Source: Anaerolineae bacterium (GTDB lineage Bacteria; Chloroflexota; Anaerolineae; Anaerolineales; Villigracilaceae). Taken from it: a stretch of DNA of 33,825 bases. Positions within the stretch are counted from its first letter, which is position 1; every line of letters starts with the position of its first letter. Below, piece by piece: positions 15,641 to 23,591 of this stretch. The notes under the pieces are model-generated. The model ran no database searches. It worked only from the letters and a program-made list of their open reading frames with translations, and had not been told where the DNA came from. The DNA is taken from assembly GCA_018648685.1 (NCBI GenBank), contig JABGQT010000074.1, positions 1-33,825 on the forward strand. The letters run 5' to 3'. Made by a program: the position numbers and the translations under genes.

Positions 15641-17323
15641 ATGAGCAATCGAATATCACGTAGAGATTTTCTAAAACTGGGAAGCCTGGCGGCCTTTTCC
15701 TTGCCTTTGACCACCATTGTAGGTGAGACAGGGAATTATAGCCTGCTTGAATCAAAGGAAAAATATGGCGGTTTCACCATCAAAACATTAAAAGATGATG
15801 CCCCGCTTTTTGAATTTGGTCTCAATTACACCCGTTTTGATGCCACCAACGCTATTTTGAGCCGTGTCTGGTGGGATGACGAATTCAACGAAAAAGCGGA
15901 TGCCACCGAAACCGTCTACGAGAAGAATGATCCCGGCTATACCCAGGTGGACAAAGCGCTCTCTGCCGGAGCTGCCTACGTCGCTATGTATGAGGGTACA
16001 GATTCTTCTATCGGCTATCTGGGGCTACATAAGGGCTTAATGGGGTTGGACCCAAAAGTGAATGCTCCAGGTCAGGGTCCAAGTTTTGACGGCCGCTGGG
16101 AACACGATCATCTTACATCTGAAGAAGTGACAGCGATTGTGAAGAAGGCCAGTTTGTTCTTAGGCGCATCGATGGTGGGCGTCACAGACATGAACGAAAA
16201 ATGGCTTTATTCCCACTATTACGATGGCTTTTCACAAACCAGAGCACCGATCAAGGTTACCAAGGTCGAAAAAGTGGAACTCCCCGAGGGGCAGGTTTCT
16301 CCTGAAGATGCAAAACCCTTGATAAAATCCGAATTGGAAAAGATGGATGGACAGGAAGTCAAAGACCTTTTAATTGATGTTTTGGAAAATATCGACCCGA
16401 GCTTGTTGCCCAGCAATGCCCCCTCCCCCAGCTTTGTTAAAGCTGTGCCTGTCAGCAAGTTTGAAGGACAAGCAGGACAACTTGTTAGTAATTTGCCTAA
16501 ACTTGCCTTGGGCGTGATCGCTGAAAAATTAGGCTTGGATATTGAGATCGCCGAAGTAGACCCCGGCGAATCGGCCAAGCCCCGCTATCTGGAAGATGGC
16601 ACTTTAGCAATTCCCGAAACGATGAACAAAGTCATCGTGCTGGCTTTTGAAGAAGATTATGACGGCATTGAATCTGCTCCCACTCACTTGACGGTAGCGA
16701 TCACGCAGGATGGCTATTCCAAGATGGCGGTCACGGGCGGCTCTTTGGCGCAGTTCATCCGAAAATTAGGATATAACGCCATTCCCTGTGGCAACAACAC
16801 GGGTGCCAGCGTACCAATGGCGATTGAAGCGGGGTTGGGTGAAAACGGCCGCAGTGGCATGTTGATCACACCCAAGTACGGGCCACGTGTGCGTATCGCT
16901 AAAGTCATCACCGATATGCCGCTCGAAAATGACAAACCGATCAAGTTCGGTGTAGAAGAGTTCTGCAAATCCTGCATGAAATGCGCTGAGCTATGCCCCA
17001 GTCAGGCAATTTCGTACGAAGATAAAACCATGGAATCCGCCAACATCAGCTCCAACTCCGATGTCTTGAAATGGTCGTCAAACCCTGAAAAATGTTGGGA
17101 AAGCTGGATCGCAAATGGCAGTGGTTGTGGTATCTGCATTCGTGTTTGCCCCTTTAATAAGCCCGAAAGCTGGCTGCACGATGTGACCCGCATCATGATC
17201 GGGGCAGAATCAGGCTCCATTGGTAGTTTGCTCGTCAATCTCGATGATGCTGGTGGCTATGGCAAAAAAGAGCCCAATATGGTTTTCTGGGAAAGCGACA
17301 ACTTCATCCATATTAAGGATTAA
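15641..17323 (+). CDS. rdhA: Reductive dehalogenase catalytic subunit RdhA1
   Basis: Corrinoid and iron-sulfur enzyme that removes halide from organohalides as terminal reductase of organohalide respiration, exported folded by Tat. The N-terminus has the twin-arginine motif SRRDFLK (residues 6-12). The family block KYGPRVRIAKVITDMPL is at about 412-428. Cluster 1 is C442, C445, C448 and C452 (CX2CX2CX3CP); cluster 2 is C485, C496, C499 and C503 (CX10CX2CX3CP). At 560 residues it is longer than usual, because about 100 extra residues (roughly 195-320) lie between WLY and IPET compared with RdhA2 in this window. AGGAG precedes the ATG. rdhB1 follows after 20 bases. Substrate cannot be predicted. 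Confidence 0.93.
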   Translation: MSNRISRRDFLKLGSLAAFSLPLTTIVGETGNYSLLESKEKYGGFTIKTLKDDAPLFEFGLNYTRFDATNAILSRVWWDDEFNEKADATETVYEKNDPGYTQVDKALSAGAAYVAMYEGTDSSIGYLGLHKGLMGLDPKVNAPGQGPSFDGRWEHDHLTSEEVTAIVKKASLFLGASMVGVTDMNEKWLYSHYYDGFSQTRAPIKVTKVEKVELPEGQVSPEDAKPLIKSELEKMDGQEVKDLLIDVLENIDPSLLPSNAPSPSFVKAVPVSKFEGQAGQLVSNLPKLALGVIAEKLGLDIEIAEVDPGESAKPRYLEDGTLAIPETMNKVIVLAFEEDYDGIESAPTHLTVAITQDGYSKMAVTGGSLAQFIRKLGYNAIPCGNNTGASVPMAIEAGLGENGRSGMLITPKYGPRVRIAKVITDMPLENDKPIKFGVEEFCKSCMKCAELCPSQAISYEDKTMESANISSNSDVLKWSSNPEKCWESWIANGSGCGICIRVCPFNKPESWLHDVTRIMIGAESGSIGSLLVNLDDAGGYGKKEPNMVFWESDNFIHIKD

Positions 17324-17343
17324 CGGGATTTAGGAGAATAAAA

Positions 17344-17613
17344 ATGATTGCACATCTATTGATCGGCGCACTTGCCATGGCAACCTTGCTCCTGCTGGTT
17401 GACTATGCTCGCAAAAATGAATTGACGCTCAAATGGTGGCATTGGTTGCTGACCTTTTTGGGCATTATTTATGCTGTTTTTGTTCTGGAATTGATCGTTG
17501 GCTTCTTCGGCGAAGGCGCACCCCAAGCTGCACTTGTCATGGGTGGGATGACGGGCATCGGCGCTGTTATCTGGGGCGTCTTGCTGCGTCGCTTTGTCTT
17601 TGTAAAGGCATGA
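17344..17613 (+). CDS. rdhB: Reductive dehalogenase membrane anchor RdhB1
   Basis: A small membrane protein of 89 residues with three hydrophobic segments (about 3-20, 35-57 and 64-84). The WWHWLLTFLGI stretch and the acidic residue in VLELIVGFFGEGAP resemble PceB/RdhB anchors that hold the dehalogenase at the outer face of the membrane. It lies directly after rdhA1 with AGGAGA before its ATG, and a terminator follows it, so rdhA1-rdhB1 form a two-gene transcript. Confidence 0.85.
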   Translation: MIAHLLIGALAMATLLLLVDYARKNELTLKWWHWLLTFLGIIYAVFVLELIVGFFGEGAPQAALVMGGMTGIGAVIWGVLLRRFVFVKA

Positions 17614-17620
17614 GTAAAGC

Positions 17621-17669
17621 AAAAAAAGTGGAGCAACGGCTGTATAAAACTTCGTTGCTTCACCTTTTT
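17621..17669. terminator. Terminator between rdhB1 and the convergent TetR gene
   Basis: Arms 17621-17638 and 17653-17669 (AGTGGAGCAACG / CGTTGCTTCACC with one G-T wobble and flanking A/T runs) form a hairpin with A-run and T-run on opposite sides. It can therefore stop transcripts arriving from both convergent genes. Confidence 0.75.
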
Positions 17670-17685
17670 ATAATTTGCAATATCT

Positions 17686-18327
17686 CTATTGAATTTTCTC
17701 TTTAATTTGCTGCGCAAATATCTCATCCATTTCAGCTTTTGTATTCAACCCAACAATTTGAAGTATCCCGCTGAATAAGAGATCAAATATGTAATTCTTC
17801 ATCTCCTCTGGAGAGTAATCGTTTTCTGTCTCCAGCCACCACTTAATCGTATTGATAATCGTGCCAGAGAGGTGATAGGTGATCAGTTCATGAGGAACAG
17901 ATGCTTCAAATACGGAGAAATCAATCCAGCCAACAAGAAGTTCTTCAAAAGTTTTTCGGGTTTGGTCGAAAGCTTTTGTAGTCCCTACTGTATTAAGCAC
18001 AACCTGAAAATAGCGAGGATGCTCATTGACATAGGTCAGAATATTCAGCAAATTGATTGGAGCAAAATCTTGCTGATGATGTTCCCTGATTGCGTCTAAA
18101 AAGCGCTGAAATTCACCATCCAGCGCATCATATAGCAACTTTTCTTTGTCTGCATAATGCAAATAGAAAGTGGAGCGGGCTACATCCGCCTTATCAGCGA
18201 TTTCGTTGATCTGGACAGAGTTGAACTCACCCCGCTCGACGGTTAAATCCAGAATGGCGTTGCGTAGATAATTCTTTGTACGGGTGATTCTACGGTCTTC
18301 TTTTGAAGATTTTGTACTCGTGTCCAT
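17686..18327 (-). CDS. TetR-family regulator 3
   Basis: A regulator of 213 residues. The N-terminal TetR DNA-binding domain includes VQINEIADKADVARSTFYLHY at about 38-58, a form common in the DhaS/AcrR-like branch. The C-terminal domain (LLVGWIDFSVF, TIINTIKWWLE) resembles the TetR_C_33-like type. It is not closely similar to the two paralogous TetR proteins here. It is divergent from rdhA2, whose promoter carries a 15-bp palindrome, so it most likely controls rdhA2. AAGGA lies nine bases before its ATG. Confidence 0.9.
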   Translation of the reverse strand: MDTSTKSSKEDRRITRTKNYLRNAILDLTVERGEFNSVQINEIADKADVARSTFYLHYADKEKLLYDALDGEFQRFLDAIREHHQQDFAPINLLNILTYVNEHPRYFQVVLNTVGTTKAFDQTRKTFEELLVGWIDFSVFEASVPHELITYHLSGTIINTIKWWLETENDYSPEEMKNYIFDLLFSGILQIVGLNTKAEMDEIFAQQIKEKIQ

Positions 18328-18354
18328 AAAGCTACATCCTTGGAATACTCGTTC

Positions 18355-18404
18355 TTGACCAGTCCATTGTGAATAAATATACTGCTAAATGGACGCAGTG
18401 TCCA
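18355..18404 (+). promoter_or_regulatory. rdhA2 promoter with a 15-bp palindromic operator
   Basis: TTGACC at 18355-18360 and TATACT at 18378-18383 are separated by exactly 17 bases. Just downstream, TGGAC-GCAGT-GTCCA (18390-18404) is a perfect inverted repeat, and a further GTCCA half-site lies in the spacer at 18362-18366. This layout fits repression by the divergent TetR protein. Confidence 0.75.
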
Positions 18405-18437
18405 GAAAAAGAAAAAAAAGTACAATAAGGAATAAAT

Positions 18438-19508
18438 ATGAGCAAAGGAATATCACGCAGAGATTTTCTAAAAGGGATTGGCACAATGATGGGGGCTGTG
18501 GCAGCAAGTTCGGTCACGGGCGTTTCGAAAGTTGGTGCCCAATCCCCTCGAGCAGATGCCAATGGTCTGACCATCCGTAAACGTAAATATAAATATCCCT
18601 GGTGGGTAAAGAATGTGGACAAAATTACCACAGAGACAAACCCAGATATTACTACTCCACCACCGATGATGCATGTGGCTAATTATGCAGGTGGAGTTAT
18701 ATCGGATGAGGATCTGGGTGTATTAAATTCAAAAGCCAAGACGCACGTAAAAGAAGGAATAGAGAATAATATCCCTGGACGTTCTTTGCCAGATTTAGCA
18801 TTGCACTATGCTTTACATGCTGATATGACCTTAGGCTCTCAAGGATCATTTGACGCACCAAGGTCACCAAATATTGAGGGGCATAATGATCTTTTGTCCT
18901 ACAACCTGCACCCTCCCCAAGATTTTGATTTGGAACCCTGGCAGGCATCTCCTGAAGAAGCATCCAAGATTGTAGAAGCCGCGGGGATCCAATGTGGGGC
19001 ATCTATGGTGGGGTTCACGAAGCTAAATACAGATTGGTTGTATCCTTATGCAAATGTCAATCCAGATGCAAAAGAAGTTTTTAGAAATGAAAAAGGGTTC
19101 AATATTCCAGAAAGCCATAAATACATGATTATTATGATTTCCCAGGGTCCTCGTGATTTGCTGATTCGCAATCAGTCGGAATTAGGGGCCGCTGGAGATC
19201 GTGCCACTTATTCCCGTGCTTTTAATTCCGTAGTACAGATGATACGATTTATAAAAGGCTTGGGGTATGGTGCTTACCATGTGAACCCAATTGCTCCTAT
19301 TATTCCATTTGCTCTGGAAGCCGGGTTGGGAGAAATGGGGCGTATGAACCGCATGATCAATCCAATCTTTGGGGGCAATGTGCGCATCTCTGGTGTAATC
19401 ACCGACTTGCCCGTGGCATCTGATAAACCTATCGATTTTGGTCTGCAAGAATTCTGCAAAACTTGCAAGATTTGTGCAACAGAATGTCCTGCAGGTGCAT
19501 TGAGCTAA
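18438..19508 (+). pseudogene. rdhA: Reductive dehalogenase RdhA2, N-terminal part, split by IS630
   Basis: The first 356 residues of a second RdhA. It has a Tat motif SRRDFLK (6-12), an Ala-rich signal region ending near GAQS, the family block GGNVRISGVITDLPV at about 312-326 and cluster 1 as C340, C343, C346 and C350. The frame then meets a TAA at the left end of an IS630 element. The missing C-terminus, with the second cluster, resumes at 20642-20980. Rejoined, the protein would be about 470 residues, a normal RdhA length. As it stands the product lacks the second 4Fe-4S cluster and should be inactive. AAGGA lies before the ATG. It is clearly distinct in sequence from RdhA1. Confidence 0.9.
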
Positions 19509-19542
19509 TGGACAAACAGTTTAGAATTCGTACAATAGATGC

Positions 19543-20630
19543 ATGGCAAAGCGACAATTTATACTGGACAAAGCAGAGCGGCAGCACTTATTGCAAGCCT
19601 ACCGTAACTGCAAAAAAGCAGCTACTCGCACTCGCTATCAAGCGGTTCGTCTCTATGGAGAAGGCTATCAAGTTAGCCAAATCGAAGAGATTACAGGGTG
19701 TAGCCGTAGTAGCTTGATGGAATGGTGTCGAGCATATCGAAGAGATTCACATCAAGGTTTGGTAGATAAACGAATAGGTGGCAATCGTTCAAAGCTACAA
19801 GAGCTAGAAATAAGAGAATTAACAGACACGCTGCATCAATACACACCAAGAGAGCGATTAGGAGATAAAAGCAGCACAGCCCACGGTCGATTTTGGAGCG
19901 TGGAAGACTTATCCTTACTCCTTCGGGAGAAGTACAGTGTTGAATATAAGCGTCGTGTTTCCTACATTGAATTGTTACATCGCTGTGGATTTAGCTACCA
20001 GAAGACAGAGAAGGTCTATAAGAACCATAGTCAAATCAAAGTAGCCGATTTTGAAGAAGAACTCGAAAAAAAGTGATTGATGTGGCTCAAGATGCACCCA
20101 ACACAGTCTTTTTGGCTGAAGATGAGGCAGGTTTGTATCTTCAAGCAACGACCAGTCATGTTTGGTTCCCAAAAGGACAAACACCGATTGTGAGAGCTGA
20201 TCCGGGACGAGCTAATACTCATTTTTACGGCACATTGAACTTGAAAACTGGTGAAGAAATTGCCATGCGTTCTGATTCGATGAATGCAGAAGTTTCAGCC
20301 CAGCATTTAGAAATGATTTTAGAGGCTAATCCAGATGTGCCGATCTTATTGTTTTGGGACCGTGCTCCTTGGCACAGAGGAAGGGCAATTGATAAAGTTC
20401 TCGAGAAGAACCCTCGCTTGGAAATCATCCGTTTTCCACCAGGTTGCCCAGAATTGAACCCGCAAGAGCATGTTTGGAAAACCGTTCGCAGAACCGTTAG
20501 CCATAATCACATCGAAACAAAGTTACCTGAACTTGCAAAGCGGTTCTTAGGGAAGTTGAATTCAAGTGCTTTTTATAGCTCCTTTTTGAGAAAATATGGC
20601 TACCCCATACTTTGTACGAACTCTATTTGA
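19543..20630 (+). CDS. IS630 transposase made by -1 frameshift
   Basis: Frame 1 (19543-20076, 177 codons) encodes the helix-turn-helix part, with QVSQIEEITGCSRSSLMEWCRAY, then a winged-helix-like second part. Frame 2 (20073-20630) encodes the DDE catalytic domain: Asp in FLAEDEAGLYLQ, Asp in LLFWDRAPWHRG and Glu in PELNPQEHVWK. The slippery heptamer A-AAA-AAG at 20067-20073 lies just before the frame-1 TGA. A -1 slip there reads on as VIDVAQD without loss, giving a fused protein of about 362 residues. A GTG at 20073 could also start frame 2 alone. All catalytic residues are present, so it may still be active. Confidence 0.87.
20067..20073 (+). promoter_or_regulatory. -1 programmed frameshift site
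   Basis: The heptamer A-AAA-AAG is in the correct phase relative to the first transposase frame (GAA AAA AAG TGA) and lets the ribosome enter the second frame directly at the G of AAG. This is the classical slippery motif used by several IS families. Confidence 0.8.
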
Positions 20631-20641
20631 TTTATCCATTA

Positions 20642-20980
20642 GATGACGAACCTTATTGGGTACCTGCCAATGCATTCCAAGCATCTGGTAAGAAGGTATA
20701 TTACGAAGATAATGAAGCTTGTTACACATATATTGCTGAACATGGCAATTATTGCTCTACCTGTTTATCAGTATGCCCCTGGAGCAAGCAAGATAAAGCT
20801 TCGCTACATGAAATTGCCAAAGTTACTTCTGCTATGGTTCCATCTGCAGGCGAGTTCCTGACGAAAATGGACCAGGCATTTGGCTATGGATTAGTCGAAT
20901 TGGATAGTCCCGAACAAGCAGAATGGTGGGATCTGGATATTCCCGAAGAAGGCATTGATTCCTATCAGGGAAAGGTCTAA
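20642..20980 (+). pseudogene. rdhA: RdhA2 C-terminal part, separated by IS630
   Basis: The continuing part of RdhA2 begins with DDEPYWVPANAFQASGKK, as expected right after cluster 1. It carries the second cluster as EAC-X10-C-STC-LSVCPW (CX10CX2CX3CP, the same spacing as RdhA1) and ends in SYQGKV. It has no start of its own except a TTG inside the IS end. Joining the two flanks across one TA gives AGC-TAG, a stop, so the frame would need one more base. Either a base was lost at the left junction or the original insertion point differs slightly. Confidence 0.85.
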
Positions 20981-20990
20981 GGAGCAGAAG

Positions 20991-21251
20991 ATGAACTTAA
21001 TATTAGGAATCGCAATTGGCGCAGGCGGATATTGGCTACTTGAAAAATCAAAAAATGATTGGCAAGTCACTTGGCTTGGCTGGCTTTTATTAGCCCTTTC
21101 TGCTGCTTCGATAGTTTTTGGTATTGATACCCTAGCGGGATCTCTTATTGAAAACGAAATGCAAGCAGGCTGGATGGGCTTGGGGCTTTTTACAATCTTG
21201 CTCCCCACCATTTTAGGAACGCTGGCATGGCGTTTTAGTATAAAAAGATAG
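20991..21251 (+). CDS. rdhB: Reductive dehalogenase membrane anchor RdhB2
   Basis: A membrane protein of 86 residues with three hydrophobic segments (about 2-17, 28-48 and 61-79) and aromatic residues near the membrane faces (GGYWLLE, WQVTWLGWLL), as in RdhB anchors. The ATG at 20991 has GGAG nine bases upstream and lies 10 bases after the rdhA2 stop; the longer frame from 20955 overlaps rdhA2. Its partner is broken by the IS, so expression may be polar-affected. Confidence 0.8.
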   Translation: MNLILGIAIGAGGYWLLEKSKNDWQVTWLGWLLLALSAASIVFGIDTLAGSLIENEMQAGWMGLGLFTILLPTILGTLAWRFSIKR

Positions 21252-21258
21252 GCTCAAT

Positions 21259-22389
21259 ATGAAAATTCGAAAAATAATTTCAACTATTCTTTTGGTGATC
21301 TTTTTGATCACACTTCCCGTATCTCTGCTTGCATTTAATGCTAGCACGCAATTGCTCTCTGAAGAGAATTTACCAGAGATATTGATGGAATCCACCCTGT
21401 CCAATGAAGCCTTGCCCCAACGTATTCGTGAAGCCGTTTGGTTCCAGTATTGGTATGGGGAAGGGCTGGATGATGGCCCGAGAATGTTAATCACCGGCAT
21501 TCATAATCAACAAATTGTGAAGCTTTTTAGCATGGTGCTGCCCGAAAGCGATCGTGAAGCACTCGTATCGGATATTGCAGGAGGCATCTTCGGCTGGCTC
21601 GGCAATGACGTGCCCTATCCTAATGTGGTCATCGAAATCGGAGCGATCATAGAGAACGTCAAAATGAACGCTGCCGATATCGGCTACTGGGTTCACGAAA
21701 GCATCAAAGTCCCCCCTTGCAGCGAAGAGATCGAAGCCAATCTTGCCAACGGTGTCTTCAGCGAAGATATGATGAACGTTATTTCCTGTAACCCCAGCAA
21801 TGCCAACCATCAAGCTGTTGGCAATCATCTGGGAGAGACCATCACCGGCATGCTCGCAACTGCCCCAGTCCCAGAATCAACTGATCTGGGAGCGCAGCTT
21901 TCTGAAAATATGGATGAAGAAAGTGCACTCGCTGCCAAAGGTCAATTAAATCGTGTGCGGAATCTAACCCGCATACTCTGGATTTTGCCCATCCTCTTGC
22001 TCATCATTGGTCTGGCTCTCCTCGGACGGGAACGGAAAACGCTCCTGACCTGGGCAGGGTGGCCGCTCTTCATCAGTGGATTGGTCGGGATCATCCTCGC
22101 TTCGAGATTGGCATCTCCAATGTTGATACTCGAAAACGCCTTTATGCCGCCCCCAGCCTCAATGCCCGCTCCCGCAGCCCCCATCGTGATGGCAATTCTG
22201 GGACAGTTGCTCACAACCGTCGGCAGCGCCCTCCAATGGCAAATGGGCATCGTCTTCGCCCTCGGGCTTGGATTGGTACTATACACCTACCAAACTGCCC
22301 TGCTCAACTTCATCACGAAAGCTGGCAAAAAACTCAACAAATGGCTCATGCTCAAACCGCAAAACACCGCTGAAAAAATTACCGAATAA
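21259..22389 (+). CDS. Membrane protein of unknown function
   Basis: A protein of 376 residues, family not recognised. It has an N-terminal membrane segment or signal anchor (about 5-26), a domain of about 210 residues predicted outside the membrane with two Cys (PPCSEE and ISCNPS) that could form a disulfide, and three or four C-terminal hydrophobic helices (about 235-255, 261-279, 300-320 and 326-345). The tail is basic. It starts seven bases after rdhB2 and shares its direction, so it is probably co-transcribed. A strong bidirectional terminator follows. A link to the dehalogenase is suggested only by position. Confidence 0.8.
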   Translation: MKIRKIISTILLVIFLITLPVSLLAFNASTQLLSEENLPEILMESTLSNEALPQRIREAVWFQYWYGEGLDDGPRMLITGIHNQQIVKLFSMVLPESDREALVSDIAGGIFGWLGNDVPYPNVVIEIGAIIENVKMNAADIGYWVHESIKVPPCSEEIEANLANGVFSEDMMNVISCNPSNANHQAVGNHLGETITGMLATAPVPESTDLGAQLSENMDEESALAAKGQLNRVRNLTRILWILPILLLIIGLALLGRERKTLLTWAGWPLFISGLVGIILASRLASPMLILENAFMPPPASMPAPAAPIVMAILGQLLTTVGSALQWQMGIVFALGLGLVLYTYQTALLNFITKAGKKLNKWLMLKPQNTAEKITE

Positions 22390-22404
22390 AAGCCTGAATT
22401 AAAG

Positions 22405-22440
22405 GTAAAAGAGCCGAGCAATTTCGCTCGGCTCTTTTAC
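22405..22440. terminator. Bidirectional terminator
   Basis: Arms 22405-22419 and 22426-22440 are perfectly complementary over 15 bp (GTAAAAGAGCCGAGC) with a 6-base loop, GC-rich at the top and A/T-rich at the base on both sides. It sits between the convergent membrane-protein gene and TetR gene 2 and can serve both. Confidence 0.9.
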
Positions 22441-22442
22441 AC

Positions 22443-23066
22443 TCATTGGCTTTTTTCTTTCTTCCCCAAATACCCCATCACAGCCGAGAAGACTTCATCC
22501 ACCATTCGGTCTCGCAGAGATTCGTCAGGTAATCTGCCATTGTGAAAGAGCATGAATGGCATATTGAACATCCCCAAAACAGTGAGTGCGGTCAAGGCAG
22601 GATCACGGGGTTCAAAATCGCCGCGCTCCATGCCTAATTTTAGTATTCGCGCCAACTGGTTGACAATTGCTCGTCGCTGTTGATGTTTTTCTTCCGTGTC
22701 AATGCCTCCCGCTTCGGGCGTAACCCAGGCAAGACGATACAGGAAGGGCTTCTCGCGTGCAAAGTCGGCAAATAGCATCCATACTTCTTCTAGCAACGCG
22801 GGAATATTTTCGGACTGGGCGCGTTCTTCGATCTCATTCAAGGGGATACGCACTTCAGCCATCACGCGTTCACGCAGCGCAGATCGGATTTCAGATTGGT
22901 TTTTAAAATAAGTAAACAACGACATGTGCGAGACTTTCAGTCGCTTGGCGATGGCGCGGCTGGTGATGGCTTTGGGACCTTCTTCTTCCAGAATGTTCAG
23001 CGCGACATCCAGTATTTTCTCGCGCATGGCTTGAATTTCTTCAGCGGTCTTTTTAGGGCGGGGCAT
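22443..23066 (-). CDS. TetR-family regulator 2
   Basis: A TetR repressor of 207 residues, paralog of the regulator at 14882-15490. The helix-turn-helix region ITSRAIAKRLKVSHMSLFTYF is nearly identical to the paralog's, so both should read similar DNA. The ligand domain is similar but more diverged (TVLGMFNMPFMLFHNGR against TVLGIINMPFVLYHTGR). I chose the ATG at 23066, which aligns with the paralog's start; the frame runs to 23105. It is divergent from the long plus-strand operon starting at 23214. Confidence 0.92.
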   Translation of the reverse strand: MPRPKKTAEEIQAMREKILDVALNILEEEGPKAITSRAIAKRLKVSHMSLFTYFKNQSEIRSALRERVMAEVRIPLNEIEERAQSENIPALLEEVWMLFADFAREKPFLYRLAWVTPEAGGIDTEEKHQQRRAIVNQLARILKLGMERGDFEPRDPALTALTVLGMFNMPFMLFHNGRLPDESLRDRMVDEVFSAVMGYLGKKEKSQ

Positions 23067-23129
23067 TCGTAAAACTCCTTGAGATGCAGTCTTCAAATTA
23101 TACATCGTAAAAAGTATTCATCAAAACGC

Positions 23130-23188
23130 TTGACGTATCATATATCTTGTGTATAATCTGTACGCTGTATAAATTATACGCAGTATAA
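23130..23188 (+). promoter_or_regulatory. Promoter and TetR-type operator of the 23.2-31.7 kb operon
   Basis: TTGACG at 23130-23135 and a perfect TATAAT at 23152-23157 are 16 bases apart. The palindrome TTATAC-GCA-GTATAA lies at 23174-23188, inside the likely transcribed leader. The 16-mer TGTATAAATTATACGC is shared with the rdhA1 promoter, pointing to common control by the two paralogous TetR proteins. Confidence 0.78.
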
Positions 23189-23213
23189 CATAAATGAAAT
23201 CAGGAGAGAAATC

Positions 23214-23564
23214 ATGCAAAGCTTATCTGAAAAATTCAAAAAACTCGCAATCGGTATTATCTTGTGGCAATTCGTTGATGTCATTCTGCATATCGCATTG
23301 GGGTTGCCTGAGCCGCTGCGTATCGCTGCCAGCATCATCATCGTGGGCTGGATCGGCGCAACATTGGCAGGCAAGCTAAGAGATAAATTTCAGCCAGTCG
23401 CCCTCGGTGCAATTGGCGCTTATGCGCTGCTCAATATCATCTTTCTTTTCACCCAAAATATTCTGACCACGCAAGAAGTCGCTTTCATGCTCGTCGTCTT
23501 TGTCACCCCCACCCTGGGGCTTTCAAGCTGGCTCACTTTCCGTACGCCGCTTTTAGCTGAGTAA
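23214..23564 (+). CDS. Small four-helix membrane protein, paralog 1
   Basis: A membrane protein of 116 residues with four hydrophobic segments at about 11-30, 34-53, 62-82 and 87-107. The family is not recognised. It is a paralog of the protein at 24917-25276: both share EPLRI/EPLRV, a run of small hydrophobics, LAGKL, then LG-IG-Y and LN-IFL in the same order. AGGAGAG lies a few bases before the ATG. It is the first gene after the TetR-controlled promoter. Confidence 0.8.
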   Translation: MQSLSEKFKKLAIGIILWQFVDVILHIALGLPEPLRIAASIIIVGWIGATLAGKLRDKFQPVALGAIGAYALLNIIFLFTQNILTTQEVAFMLVVFVTPTLGLSSWLTFRTPLLAE

Positions 23565-23591
23565 TTTCAAACAAACTATAGGAGAAAAATA

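Larger units (their letters stand above)
19508..20639 (+). mobile_element. IS630-family insertion sequence inside rdhA2
   Basis: The 1.13-kb element is bounded by TA on each side (19506-19507 and 20640-20641), the target duplication of IS630/mariner elements. The terminal inverted repeats (19508-19535 and 20612-20639) match at 21 of 28 positions, with ATGGA at the tips and TTCGTACAA at the inner ends. It carries a single transposase in two overlapping frames. It interrupts rdhA2 just after the first iron-sulfur motif. Confidence 0.88.

Noticed and set aside
20612-20980. Independent 122-codon gene starting at TTG in the IS end
   Set aside because: The sequence is the continuation of RdhA2 with the second iron-sulfur motif, and the TTG lies inside the IS inverted repeat.
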